From Streptomyces qinzhouensis (GTDB taxonomy: Bacteria; Actinomycetota; Actinomycetes; Streptomycetales; Streptomycetaceae), in the NCBI RefSeq assembly GCF_007856155.1, contig NZ_CP042266.1, positions 3,348,001 through 3,412,000 on the forward strand: a stretch of DNA of 64,000 nucleotides, written 5' to 3'. The notes under the pieces were generated by a model. It did not search any database. It worked only from the letters and a program-made list of their open reading frames with translations, and was not told the DNA's origin. Each line of letters opens with the position of its first letter. The stretch's first letter is position 1. This document shows positions 7,957 to 17,803 of this stretch, piece by piece. The translations under genes were made by a program, and so were the position numbers.

Positions 7957-8907
7957 TTATGCCGCGCGACGCGCCGCGTACTCACCGATCTCGCGCATCG
8001 GCGGCCGCTCCTCCGTGTCCACCGCGTGCGTCCGCGGTACGAACCCGTCCGCGCCCCGCTCGAACTGGGTCAGCACCGGCCGCACCATATGGCCCCGGGA
8101 CAGCCGCAGTTGCGCCGTCCGGTAGATCGCCGCCGCCATCCGGCCCAGCGCCCTGCCGTCCTGGTGCCGGTGCTTTCGGGAGCCCACGTCCACCTGGGCC
8201 AGCGCGTCCAGGCCCACCGTGTGCAGCGCGTCGACCAGCAACGCCAGCTCCACTCCGTAACCGACGGGGAAGGGCAGCCGCTCCAGCAGGGAGCGCCGCG
8301 CCGCGTACTCGCCGCCCAGCGGCTGCACCACCCCGGCCAGCTGCGGCCAGTGCAGATTGAGCAGCGGCCGGGCCACCAGCTCGGTGACCCGGCCGCCCTG
8401 ACCCGCGGCTTCACCCAGCGGCCTGTCATACATCGCCTTGACGAACTGCACCTCGGGGTCGGTCAGCAGCGGGCCGACGATCCCGGAGACGAAATCCGCC
8501 GAGAAGTCCCGCAGATCGGCATCGACAAAACAGACGATGTCACCACGGGTGACCATCAGGGAGCGCCAGAGCACCTCCCCCTTGCCCGGCAGCGCCGGTA
8601 TCCGCGGCAGGATCGCGTCCCGGTGGACCACCCGGGCCCCGGCCGCCGCGGCGACCTCGGCGGTCCGGTCGGTGGAGCCCGAGTCGATCACCACCAGCTC
8701 GTCCACCAGCGGAACCTTCTCCATCAGCTCCCGGCGGATGACGGTCACGATGTCACCGACCGTCCCCTCCTCGTCGAGCGCGGGCAGCACGACGCTCACC
8801 GTCGGGGCGGGCGTGGCCGCCCGTTTGGCCGCGAGCAGCGCCGGAAGCGGGCGGTCCGCCGCCGACCAGGAACGCGTCGCCAGCCAGCGCTCTACCTCAT
8901 CGAGCAC
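7957..8907 (-). CDS. gpgS: glucosyl-3-phosphoglycerate synthase (GT81)
   Basis: 316 residues from GTG 8907, which follows ggaggag at good spacing; an in-frame extension to 8991 lacks one. It is a GT-A glycosyltransferase with SVVLPALDEEGTVGDIV, the IDSGSTDRT loop and the metal-binding FVDADLRDF. It transfers glucose from an NDP-glucose to 3-phosphoglycerate, the first step to glucosylglycerate and related polysaccharides. Its position beside the trehalose genes fits a compatible-solute or storage-sugar neighbourhood. The downstream phosphatase gpgP is not visible here. Confidence 0.85.
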   Translation of the reverse strand: MLDEVERWLATRSWSAADRPLPALLAAKRAATPAPTVSVVLPALDEEGTVGDIVTVIRRELMEKVPLVDELVVIDSGSTDRTAEVAAAAGARVVHRDAILPRIPALPGKGEVLWRSLMVTRGDIVCFVDADLRDFSADFVSGIVGPLLTDPEVQFVKAMYDRPLGEAAGQGGRVTELVARPLLNLHWPQLAGVVQPLGGEYAARRSLLERLPFPVGYGVELALLVDALHTVGLDALAQVDVGSRKHRHQDGRALGRMAAAIYRTAQLRLSRGHMVRPVLTQFERGADGFVPRTHAVDTEERPPMREIGEYAARRAA

Positions 8908-9120
8908 GTGCTCTACTCCTCCAGCCGTGTAGGTGCCTCCCACGCCCCCGGGCGGGGGTCCGGGAGCCCGTCCGTGCGCGTCCGGACGCACCCGTGTGAT
9001 CCATCTCGCGGTACGGACGACTATCTCAACCGTCCGGACCTTCAGTTACAGTCTTGAACAACGCGGATGACCGTCGCATGTCGGGGTACCGCGTTCAACT
9101 CGCTCAACAATCAAATACCG

Positions 9121-9297
9121 CTCATCCAGAGGGGCAGAGGGAAACGGCCCGTTGAAGCCCCGGCAACCCTCCAGCCGGTCTCCGTCGTGACAGTGCGATC
9201 CGCCACCCGCGGTCAGCGCCCGTCCACGCCGCGAGGCTCCCGGCTAGGGAAGGTGCCAAATCCGTCTCATGGCGAGATGCGCCATGAGGAAGATGAG
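9121..9297 (+). promoter_or_regulatory. SAM-I (S-box) riboswitch upstream of thrC
   Basis: The conserved S-box core is plain: agaggggcagaggga, then ggcccgttgaagcc and ccggcaacc near 9127-9167, with aaggtgccaaatcc at 9250-9263. Helix P1 pairs ctcatc (9121-9126) with gatgag (9292-9297), and a P4-like hairpin pairs catggc (9268-9273) with gccatg (9281-9286). The P1 3' strand overlaps the gaggag ribosome site (9295-9300), so SAM binding would hide it and block translation. Class SAM-I is judged by the core sequence. Confidence 0.88.
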
Positions 9298-9316
9298 GAG
9301 AAAGGGCCTCGCCTCC

Positions 9317-10639
9317 ATGGCTGCGCAGACTGTCGCAAGCACCACCGACACCCCCAACGCCCCCGCCGCTCCCGCCGCTCCCCCAGTGGATCTCGGCCCC
9401 GCCGTCGCGCTCTCCTGTCGCGAGTGCGGAGAGCGCACCCCGCTCAGCCCGAGCTTCGCCTGTGCCTCCTGTTTCGGCCCGCTGGAAGCCGCTTACGAGC
9501 TGCCCACCGGTGACCCGGAGGCGCTGCGCAAGGCCATCGAGGCCGGACCGGAGAGCATCTGGCGTTACGCGCCCCTGCTGCCCGTCCCCGCCGACGTGGC
9601 CGCCAAGCCCAATCTCAACCCCGGCTTCACCCGCCTCGTCAAGGCCGACCGGCTCGCCGCCGAGCTGGGCGTCACCGGCGAGCTGTATGTGAAGGACGAC
9701 TCCGGCAATCCGACCCACTCCTTCAAGGACCGGGTCGTCGCCATCGCCGTCGAGGCCGCCCGCGCCTTCGGCTTCACCACCCTCTCCTGCTCCTCCACCG
9801 GCAACCTCGCGGGCGCCGTCGGCGCCGCCGCCGCCCGCGCGGGCCTGCGGTCCTGTGTCTTCATCCCGCACGATCTGGAGCAGGGCAAGGTCGTCATGGC
9901 CGCCGTCTACGGCGGTGACGTGGTCGCCATCGAGGGCACCTACGACGACGTGAACCGTTTCTGCTCCGAGCTGATCGGCGACCCGATCGGCGAGGGCTGG
10001 GGCTTCACGAACGTCAATCTGCGGCCGTACTACGCGGAGGGCTCCAAGACCCTGGCGTACGAGATCTGCGAGCAGCTCGGCTGGCGGATCCCGGACCAGA
10101 TCGTCATCCCGGTGGCCTCCGGCTCCCAGCTCACCAAGATCGACAAGGGGCTCCAGGAGCTGATCAAGGTCGGCCTCGTCGAGGAGAAGCCGTACCGGAT
10201 CATCGCCGCCCAGGCCGAGGGCTGCTCCCCGGTCTCCGCCGCCTACAAGGCCGGTCACGACGTGGTCCGCCCGGTGAAGCCGGACACCATCGTCAAATCG
10301 CTCGCCATCGGCAACCCGGCGGACGGGCCGTACGTCCTCGACATCGCCCGGCGCACCGGCGGCGCGGTGGAGGACGTCACGGACGAGCAGGTCGTCGAGG
10401 GCATCAAGCTGCTCGCCAGGACCGAGGGGATCTTCGCGGAGACCGCGGGCGGGGTGACGGTCGGGGTGGCGAAGAAGCTGCTGGAGGCGGGGGTGCTGGA
10501 CCCGGCCGCGACCACCGTCGTCATCAACACGGGCGACGGGCTCAAGACCCTGGACGCGGTCGCCGCGACCAGCGGTCCCACCGCCACCATCCGGCCGAGC
10601 CTGGAGGCGTTCCGCGCCGCCGGCCTCTCCGCGCACTGA
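9317..10639 (+). CDS. thrC: threonine synthase
   Basis: 440 residues, fold-type II PLP enzyme. An N-terminal zinc ribbon has C34, C37, C49 and C52. The PLP lysine is K137 in NPTHSFKDR, and SSTGNLAGAVG is the phosphate/PLP loop. It converts O-phosphohomoserine to threonine. ATG 9317 gives the best N-terminus; ATGs at 9293 and 9269 lie inside the riboswitch. Control by a SAM riboswitch makes sense because homoserine is shared with methionine synthesis, though high SAM repressing thrC is less usual than repression of met genes. Confidence 0.93.
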   Translation: MAAQTVASTTDTPNAPAAPAAPPVDLGPAVALSCRECGERTPLSPSFACASCFGPLEAAYELPTGDPEALRKAIEAGPESIWRYAPLLPVPADVAAKPNLNPGFTRLVKADRLAAELGVTGELYVKDDSGNPTHSFKDRVVAIAVEAARAFGFTTLSCSSTGNLAGAVGAAAARAGLRSCVFIPHDLEQGKVVMAAVYGGDVVAIEGTYDDVNRFCSELIGDPIGEGWGFTNVNLRPYYAEGSKTLAYEICEQLGWRIPDQIVIPVASGSQLTKIDKGLQELIKVGLVEEKPYRIIAAQAEGCSPVSAAYKAGHDVVRPVKPDTIVKSLAIGNPADGPYVLDIARRTGGAVEDVTDEQVVEGIKLLARTEGIFAETAGGVTVGVAKKLLEAGVLDPAATTVVINTGDGLKTLDAVAATSGPTATIRPSLEAFRAAGLSAH

Positions 10640-10752
10640 TCCCGGCGAACCCGCCGATCCCCGCCGATCCCGCGGCGGCGGCAGACCGCCGCCGCGTCCG
10701 GCCGCCGAGCCGTCCACCGAGCCCGGGCCACCGCCCGAGGAAGGCACCACCC

Positions 10753-11028
10753 ATGAGCGTCAGCGTCCGCATCCCGACCATCCTGCGCACCTACACCGGT
10801 GGACAGGCCGAGGTGGCCGCCGAGGGCACCACCCTCGCCGAGGTCATCGCCGATCTGGAGAAGAACCACACGGGGATCTCCGCCCGGGTCCTGGACGACG
10901 AGGGCAAGCTGCGCCGCTTCGTCAATGTGTACGTCAACGACGACGACGTCCGGTTCGAGCAGGGGCTGGCGACCGCCACCCCCGAAGGCGCCGGGATCTC
11001 GATCATTCCGGCCGTCGCCGGCGGCTGA
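10753..11028 (+). CDS. MoaD/ThiS-family sulfur carrier (CysO-like)
   Basis: 91 residues with the ubiquitin-like beta-grasp pattern and the obligatory C-terminal Gly-Gly (PAVAGG) that is thiocarboxylated in sulfur carriers. RRFVNVYVNDDDVRF matches actinobacterial CysO, which delivers sulfur to O-phosphoserine via CysM after activation by an MoeZ-type enzyme. No cysM or mec gene adjoins it in this window. It follows thrC by 113 bp on the same strand and ends before a strong terminator. The cysteine role is inferred from the family. Confidence 0.8.
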   Translation: MSVSVRIPTILRTYTGGQAEVAAEGTTLAEVIADLEKNHTGISARVLDDEGKLRRFVNVYVNDDDVRFEQGLATATPEGAGISIIPAVAGG

Positions 11029-11109
11029 CCGCACCGCCGCGCACGCGGGCGTACGCCCGTGTCGGTGTCATGGCCCCCACGAGCCGTGACACTGACCCTC
11101 AGTCATGGG

Positions 11110-11146
11110 AATGGCCCCCTCCGTAAGACATCCGGAGGGGGCCATT
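11110..11146 (+). terminator. hairpin terminator after the CysO-like gene
   Basis: Perfect 14-bp arms (aatggccccctccg at 11110-11123, complement at 11133-11146) around a 9-base loop, 80 bp after the stop codon. There is no long T run, as is usual in Streptomyces. Confidence 0.85.
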
Positions 11147-11497
11147 CTGCATGGTTGAACACGCTAGAGTTGGGGAACGCGCGGCAATCTGCCGCCAGTC
11201 GCCAGGCATGAGAATGCGCCCGGGCTCGATAAGAAGCAGCCAATATGCTGGCGCAATCTGTCTCATAGATTCCCTTTGTCCGGCCGGTTTTGCCCCGGAA
11301 TTTCCTGAATTCAGGACAATTACCCGATAGTAGCCTTCGGGATTTCTCGTCGGATTGACCTGTTGCAGAGGGCAGTTGTGCAGATACATTCAGCCGCGGT
11401 CGACGCGTTCCGGCGCACACCTGTGAGGTCGGGTGAGGTCAGACCCGGGTCCGCGAGGTGCGGTCCTGTGCAAGGGCCAGTAATAGGGGAGTTAGGC
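11147..11497. other. long 5' region of the cold-shock gene (351 bp)
   Basis: This stretch is noticeably lower in GC than its surroundings and contains no credible gene. It holds a perfect 14-bp palindrome (tcctgaattcagga, 11303-11316) and a possible -35 hexamer (ttgacc, 11355). It may form a long structured leader for the cold-shock mRNA, as in other csp genes; this is inference. Confidence 0.45.
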
Positions 11498-11701
11498 ATG
11501 GCTCAGGGCACCGTCAAGTGGTTCAACGCGGAGAAGGGGTACGGCTTCATCGCGGTCGACGGTGGTGCGGATGTTTTCGTCCACTACAGCGCGATTCAAA
11601 TGGACGGCTACCGCACCCTGGAAGAGGGGCAGCGGGTCGAGTTCGAGATCTCGCAGGGCCAGAAGGGTCCGCAGGCCGACATGGTCAAGCTCTCGGCCTG
11701 A
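11498..11701 (+). CDS. cold-shock protein (CspA family)
   Basis: 67 residues, a single cold-shock (OB-fold) domain of standard length. Both nucleic-acid-binding motifs are intact: RNP1 KGYGFI and RNP2 VFVHY. It binds single-stranded RNA/DNA and keeps mRNA unfolded. ATG 11498 has aggggag upstream. A strong hairpin follows 64 bp after the stop. The next gene is groEL, so two stress genes sit together but with separate transcription signals. Confidence 0.93.
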   Translation: MAQGTVKWFNAEKGYGFIAVDGGADVFVHYSAIQMDGYRTLEEGQRVEFEISQGQKGPQADMVKLSA

Positions 11702-11764
11702 CCGACCCTCCTCCGCGCGCTCGCGTTCTGACGCACGCAGACGCACGCACGCAGACGCGTTTCA

Positions 11765-11801
11765 GAAGGCCCGCACCCCGCTCGCCGGGGTGCGGGCCTT
11801 C
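11765..11801 (+). terminator. hairpin terminator after csp
   Basis: Perfect 16-bp arms (gaaggcccgcaccccg at 11765-11780 and complement 11786-11801) with a 5-base loop, followed by gcgtttt. It is one of the strongest terminators in the window. Confidence 0.92.
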
Positions 11802-11900
11802 GCGTTTTCCGACCGCCGGGACCTCCGCGGAACCCCCTGCGGGGCCCTGCGCCCACCCGTCTCCCGACCACCGCCCCCCCATCGACGCCCTCCGGGCGAC

Positions 11901-11927
11901 CTTGCACTCTGGGGTGCCGAGTGCTAA
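11901..11927 (+). promoter_or_regulatory. CIRCE-like operator 1 (HrcA site)
   Basis: cttgcactc, 9 bases, gagtgctaa. This matches the CIRCE inverted repeat (TTAGCACTC-N9-GAGTGCTAA) with the right half perfect and the left half changed at two positions. HrcA is the heat-shock repressor that reads it. Confidence 0.8.
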
Positions 11928-11936
11928 TCATTGGCG

Positions 11937-11963
11937 TTAGCACTCTCCCAGTGAGAGTGATAA
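11937..11963 (+). promoter_or_regulatory. CIRCE operator 2 (HrcA site)
   Basis: ttagcactc, 9 bases, gagtgataa. The left half is perfect and the right half has one change from CIRCE. It lies 130 bp before groEL and 36 bp after the first CIRCE, centre to centre. Confidence 0.92.
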
Positions 11964-12060
11964 CGAAGGGCCGAGTCGGTGAGGCCCGCCGGCCGTGTGG
12001 CGCATGGAGCCACACAGTGCGGCAGGCCGTCCGTCGCGGGCGCCGGCGTGGCCCGAATGA

Positions 12061-13716
<1,656 letters not shown>

Positions 13717-13751
13717 TCCCGGGATCTCCCAGGATCGGCAAGACCACAAAA

Positions 13752-13796
13752 CCCGAGGGCGGTACCTCCACTTCCAGTGGTGGTACCGCCCTCGGG
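13752..13796 (+). terminator. hairpin terminator after groEL
   Basis: 21-bp arms with one mismatch (13752-13772 and 13776-13796, cccgagggcggtacc in the left arm) and a 3-base loop, 35 bp after the groEL stop. It may also stop transcripts from the convergent secreted-protein operon. Confidence 0.9.
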
Positions 13797-13858
13797 CGTT
13801 GTTCGGTGGTGCTTCCCGCGGGCCGGTCCGGGGTGACCCGGACCGGCCCGCGGGGGCG

Positions 13859-15523
13859 TCAGCGGACGTCGACGAAGTCCGTGCCGCTCGATGTGTCGTA
13901 GTGCCGGGCGTCACCGGTGTAGGTGTAGCGCCAGTAGCCGTCGGCCGCGGCGGCGACCTTCAGCGAGGCCTTGCCCTTGGCGTCCGTCTGGGCCCAGCCG
14001 CGGATGGACCACTTGGTGCTGCCCTTCGGGAGGAAGGACACCGCCACCCACTGCTTCGACAGCGCCCGCCAGCCGCTGCCGTTCCTCTCGGTCAGCGTGC
14101 CGGTGACGGTGAGGGTCTTGCCCTTCTTCACCGGCTCGGGCGTGGCGTCGGCGGTGGTGAGCTTGGTCGCGATGCGGGACAGCGCCGTCGGGGCGCCGGC
14201 CGTGCCGAGGAACGAGCCGTCGGTGGGCGTGGTCAGCCGGTAGTAGCCGTTGCCGCCGCGGCTGCTGAAGCGGAACGCGCCCCACTCGGACGAGTTCACA
14301 TAGACCTGTTGGGTGGCGAGCGTCTTCCAGGTGCGCTTGTCGGCCGAGAACTCCAGCCGCACCGGCAGGTCTCCGGAGGCGTGGATCCCGGTGTTGTACG
14401 TGGTGCGGATGGTGCCCTGCACCGCGATGACACCGTTGCTGCCGAGGGTGATCTTCGGGCGGACGGTGACCTCCCGAGGCACCTCCAGCCTTCCGTCGGT
14501 CGAGCCGGACTCGTAGAACCCGTCCGCCCGGACGGACCAGGTCGGGTAGTCGACGACGGCGGACGCCGGGGTCAGTACGGCGGTGAAGTTGCCGTCCGCG
14601 TCCGTGGTGACCGACGTGCTGCGGCCGGTGGCGTGCGCCGTCAGCTTGAGTCCGGCCACCGGTGCGCCCTGGTGGGTCACCCGGCCGGTGAGGGTGAGCT
14701 TCTCCCCGGGCAGGATCCGCTTCTTGTCCGCGGTGGCGGTGACGGCGACCTGGCGCGAGACCGGGGAGTTGAAGTGGCTCAGGGCGGAGAGGGTGTCGTT
14801 GACGCCGTTCTCCCGCATGGTGTGCCGGAGCTGCACCACCCGGTTGTACTCGGCGACCGGGACGACGGTGCTGAAGGTGCCGTCGTCGCCGGTGGTGACG
14901 GTGCCCGCGGGGTCCGCGGTGGTGTCCCACGCGTAGTCCAGCAGGGACAGGTCGACGGTCCGGCCGGAGAGGGGGACCTGGTCGCCGGAGCCGGGCTGGA
15001 CACCGACGAGGGTGCCCTTCAGCGCGGTGCCACGGGTCTCCCAGGTGGGCTGGGAGCTGCTCAGCCCGGTGGTCTGGAGCCGCATGGTGAAGTCGAGAGT
15101 GCCCGCGTTCTGCCGGGTCGACTGGGCGCCGGTGCTCTCGTCGATGGTGACATCGATGGTGTAGCGGCCGAGCTGCGGGACGGAGCCGCCGTCCTCGGTG
15201 AGCTTCAGCGTCGCGTCGGCCGGGACCTTGTAGCGGCCGGAGCCGGGGGCGGTCTCGGTCAGTTCGGGGAGCGTGGCGAGGATGGTGCCGCCGTCCCGGA
15301 CGGTCGCCGACACCTTGGTGATGGTGGCGCCGGGGGTGTCCGTCCAGGCGCCGACGGTGAAGGAGCCGCGCTGCTGCGGGTCCGTGACGGCGGTGCCGAT
15401 ACCGGGGCCGGCGGCCGACTGGGCGGCCAGGGCCGGGGCCGCGCCGACCGCCAGGGAGAGCGCGGCGGCGGAGGCGACGAGGGAGAGCGCCATGGGCCGG
15501 CGCGTGATCAGATCAGCGCGCAT
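13859..15523 (-). CDS. secreted beta-sandwich repeat protein
   Basis: 554 residues. A typical Sec signal peptide ends near ALAAQS (about residue 34). The rest is rich in Thr/Val/Gly and looks like a chain of Ig-like beta-sandwich domains, for example KKRILPGEKLTLTGRVTHQGAPVAG and VKKGKTLTVTGTLTERNG. It has no enzyme motif and no anchor, so it is probably an exported structural or adhesive protein. It is a paralogue of the upstream gene, sharing the C-terminal layout (PKGSTKW, then SLKV, then a FVDVR end). Its ATG lies inside the end of that gene, so translation is probably coupled. Function unknown. Confidence 0.8.
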   Translation of the reverse strand: MRADLITRRPMALSLVASAAALSLAVGAAPALAAQSAAGPGIGTAVTDPQQRGSFTVGAWTDTPGATITKVSATVRDGGTILATLPELTETAPGSGRYKVPADATLKLTEDGGSVPQLGRYTIDVTIDESTGAQSTRQNAGTLDFTMRLQTTGLSSSQPTWETRGTALKGTLVGVQPGSGDQVPLSGRTVDLSLLDYAWDTTADPAGTVTTGDDGTFSTVVPVAEYNRVVQLRHTMRENGVNDTLSALSHFNSPVSRQVAVTATADKKRILPGEKLTLTGRVTHQGAPVAGLKLTAHATGRSTSVTTDADGNFTAVLTPASAVVDYPTWSVRADGFYESGSTDGRLEVPREVTVRPKITLGSNGVIAVQGTIRTTYNTGIHASGDLPVRLEFSADKRTWKTLATQQVYVNSSEWGAFRFSSRGGNGYYRLTTPTDGSFLGTAGAPTALSRIATKLTTADATPEPVKKGKTLTVTGTLTERNGSGWRALSKQWVAVSFLPKGSTKWSIRGWAQTDAKGKASLKVAAAADGYWRYTYTGDARHYDTSSGTDFVDVR

Positions 15524-17180
15524 CGATGTACGTGTCCTTCGTCTCGGAGTAGAAGTAGCCGTTCATCGGCTCGGTGATGGCGGCCCAGGTGGCGTCGCCG
15601 TAGACCTTGGCCTTCAGGCTGTAGACGCCCTTGCTGTTGGTCTTGCCCTTGACGGACCAGAACCACTCGCTGGAGCCCTTGGGCTTGACGAGGACCATCA
15701 CCTTGGCGCCCGGGTGGGCGATCCACTTGCCGTTGACCTGGCGCTGGACCGTGCCCGAGACCGTCATGGTGCTGTTGGTCTTGGGGCGGCTGGTCGAGTA
15801 CTTGTGGCCCACGAACCGGGTGAGGTAGCGCTGGACGAACTTGGGCGCCGCGGCGGCGGCGACGAAGCGGTCGGACTCACCGTGGTAGAAGCGGTAGTAG
15901 CCGCGGATGTAGCCGTCCGTCTCGACCTTCACCCGGCACTCGTTGGTGCTGTAGTAGTCGGTGTTGATGCCCTTGAGGTTGTACCAGGTGCGGCCGTCGG
16001 GCGAGTACTGGAAGCCGACCAGCTCGTTCTCGCAACTGGCGCCGTAGACCCGGGCGCTCGCCGTGACCGTGCCGAACTCGTCCATGCTGTAGGCGGGCGA
16101 GCCGAAGCTGAGCTTCTCCGGCACCGCGATGGCGCTGGAGTCGGCGGTGTAGGTGTCCCGGAGGTAGGCCGAGGGCTTGGCGTAGGTGTACACGGTGCCG
16201 GCGACGGTGGCCTTCGCGGTGTACGAGAAGGAGCCGTCGGCGGCGGACGTGCCGGTGCCGAGCGGGGTGTTGACGGGCCCGTCCCAGTGCCAGGGTGCCG
16301 ACAGCGACGACTGCACGGCGGCGTTGGCGTACGGCTTCCAGCCGTCGTTGGTGAGCTTCTCGACCCGGCCCTTGACCGTGAAGGGCTGGCCCTTGTGGAC
16401 CCGTCGCTTCTCGGTGTCCGCCTGGATCCGCACCTTGGCCTCGGTGGCCGAGACGGAAGGCAGGCTGATGGCGGGGTGGCTCGCCGTGACGGTGGACTGC
16501 GTCTCCAGGTACGCCTGGCCGCCGGTGATCCGGCCCTCGGGCGTGACATTGACGGTGAACTTGCCCTGGGCGTCGACCTCCGGGCGGAAGCCCATGATCA
16601 GGGACTTGTTCGGCCACTCGCGCTCGACCTTGACGTGCACCTGCACCGGCATGCCCTCGCGGGCGGGCCCGGTGGTGCCGGTGGACGGGTCGAAGGTGGT
16701 GGCGGTGCCGGACAGGACGGCCGTCGGGTTGTCGATGTCCGTGCTGGTGCGGTCGTAGGAGACCGTGGCCACCTTGGCGCGCAGCAGATAGTCGAAGGTG
16801 CCGACGGTCTGCTGCTGGAGCGTGCCGCCGGGCAGGCGGTAGTCGACGCGGACCGGGTAGCGGCCGAAGGCGGTGCCGTCCGGGAGCTTGAGCGCGTCGG
16901 CGCTGGTCCAGGTGGCCTGGCCGTCGTTCGTGAGCCGCTCGTCCTCCAGGAGAACGGCGGCGCCGGGCTCGGTGGACGCGAGAACGGACGCCTTCACCCA
17001 GATCGCGTTGGACGGCAGTCCGACGGCGAGCTTGCCGTCAACGGTGGTGGTGACCGAGGCCACCGCCGCATGGGCGGCCGGTGCCGTGATCATGACGGGG
17101 ACGGAGACACCCGCCGACAGAGCGAAAATCGCTGCCGTACGTACAAAAGCACGAGGCAGTTTGCGCGTAGAACGCGTCAA
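15513..17180 (-). CDS. secreted beta-sandwich repeat protein, paralogue
   Basis: About 555 residues from TTG 17180 (MTRSTRKLPRAFVRT), which follows a run of G that can serve as ribosome site. An open extension to 17291 has no better start. A signal peptide ends near AHAAVAS. Repeated segments of the type EKRRVHKGQPFTVKGRVEK suggest several Ig-like domains. The last 70 residues (HPGAKVMVLVKPKGSSEW, ending YIDAR) resemble the end of the downstream gene. The two overlap by 11 bp and form an operon. No catalytic motif is seen. Confidence 0.75.
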   Translation of the reverse strand: MTRSTRKLPRAFVRTAAIFALSAGVSVPVMITAPAAHAAVASVTTTVDGKLAVGLPSNAIWVKASVLASTEPGAAVLLEDERLTNDGQATWTSADALKLPDGTAFGRYPVRVDYRLPGGTLQQQTVGTFDYLLRAKVATVSYDRTSTDIDNPTAVLSGTATTFDPSTGTTGPAREGMPVQVHVKVEREWPNKSLIMGFRPEVDAQGKFTVNVTPEGRITGGQAYLETQSTVTASHPAISLPSVSATEAKVRIQADTEKRRVHKGQPFTVKGRVEKLTNDGWKPYANAAVQSSLSAPWHWDGPVNTPLGTGTSAADGSFSYTAKATVAGTVYTYAKPSAYLRDTYTADSSAIAVPEKLSFGSPAYSMDEFGTVTASARVYGASCENELVGFQYSPDGRTWYNLKGINTDYYSTNECRVKVETDGYIRGYYRFYHGESDRFVAAAAAPKFVQRYLTRFVGHKYSTSRPKTNSTMTVSGTVQRQVNGKWIAHPGAKVMVLVKPKGSSEWFWSVKGKTNSKGVYSLKAKVYGDATWAAITEPMNGYFYSETKDTYIDAR

Positions 17181-17803
17181 AGGGACCCCCCACAGGTCAG
17201 CAAGAGGCGGCGGGCCGTCGGGGGCCGGCCGCAGGGCGATCGCACGAGAGTTCGGCGGATCGCTCGGAAGCACGATAGCGGTGTGCTGCAAGTGTTCTAC
17301 CGGGCGGGGTGGGCGAAAAGCCAGCCCTTAAGGCCGGTAATCGGTCCCTGAGACCGGCCGGATTCCGCTGCGTCCGAAGAATGACGGCCGGGGGCGGGCT
17401 ATGGGACCCCAGACAGACACGGTGTCGGCTGCATGGATGATTCGCGGTCGTCGCCGGATCGGGCATGGTCTGGGGTGAACCGGAAACAGGCGGAAGGGAC
17501 ACTTCCTGACGGTTCGGAGGGGGCGTGACCCGCACCGGCGGTTCAGTGAGGGCGTGACCCGTCCTTCGGCTTTCCATGGCTCCGCGGGGCCTGACCCACT
17601 CCGCGGCCGCCGAGCGCGTTACCGGGGGTTCTCCTCCGTATCCCCGGGGGCCGGGCCCGTCCGCCGTCCGCTGTCGCGGGCGGGCCCGTACCACAACTGC
17701 CTGTGATTTCCCCCCATCACCGGTCGATAACCCCGGCCGGCTCCCCCGTCCCCGCCGCACCGGCCGACCCCCGGCGCGTACGACGAACGGAAGGAACGAC
17801 CCC
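17181..17803. other. divergent intergenic region (623 bp)
   Basis: Separates the secreted-protein operon (minus) from the first TAP-type peptidase (plus). It contains small dyads (cggtc/gaccg at 17342-17356; accccagac at 17406 with its complement at 17468) and a 23-bp imperfect direct repeat at 17510-17561. No convincing small gene is seen. Confidence 0.45.
17510..17561 (+). repeat. imperfect 23-bp direct repeat, 2 copies
   Basis: Copies at 17510-17532 and 17539-17561 share cggttc near the left and gggcgtgacccg at the right, with 29-bp spacing and about three differences. The position upstream of the TAP-peptidase gene fits a regulatory repeat. Confidence 0.7.
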
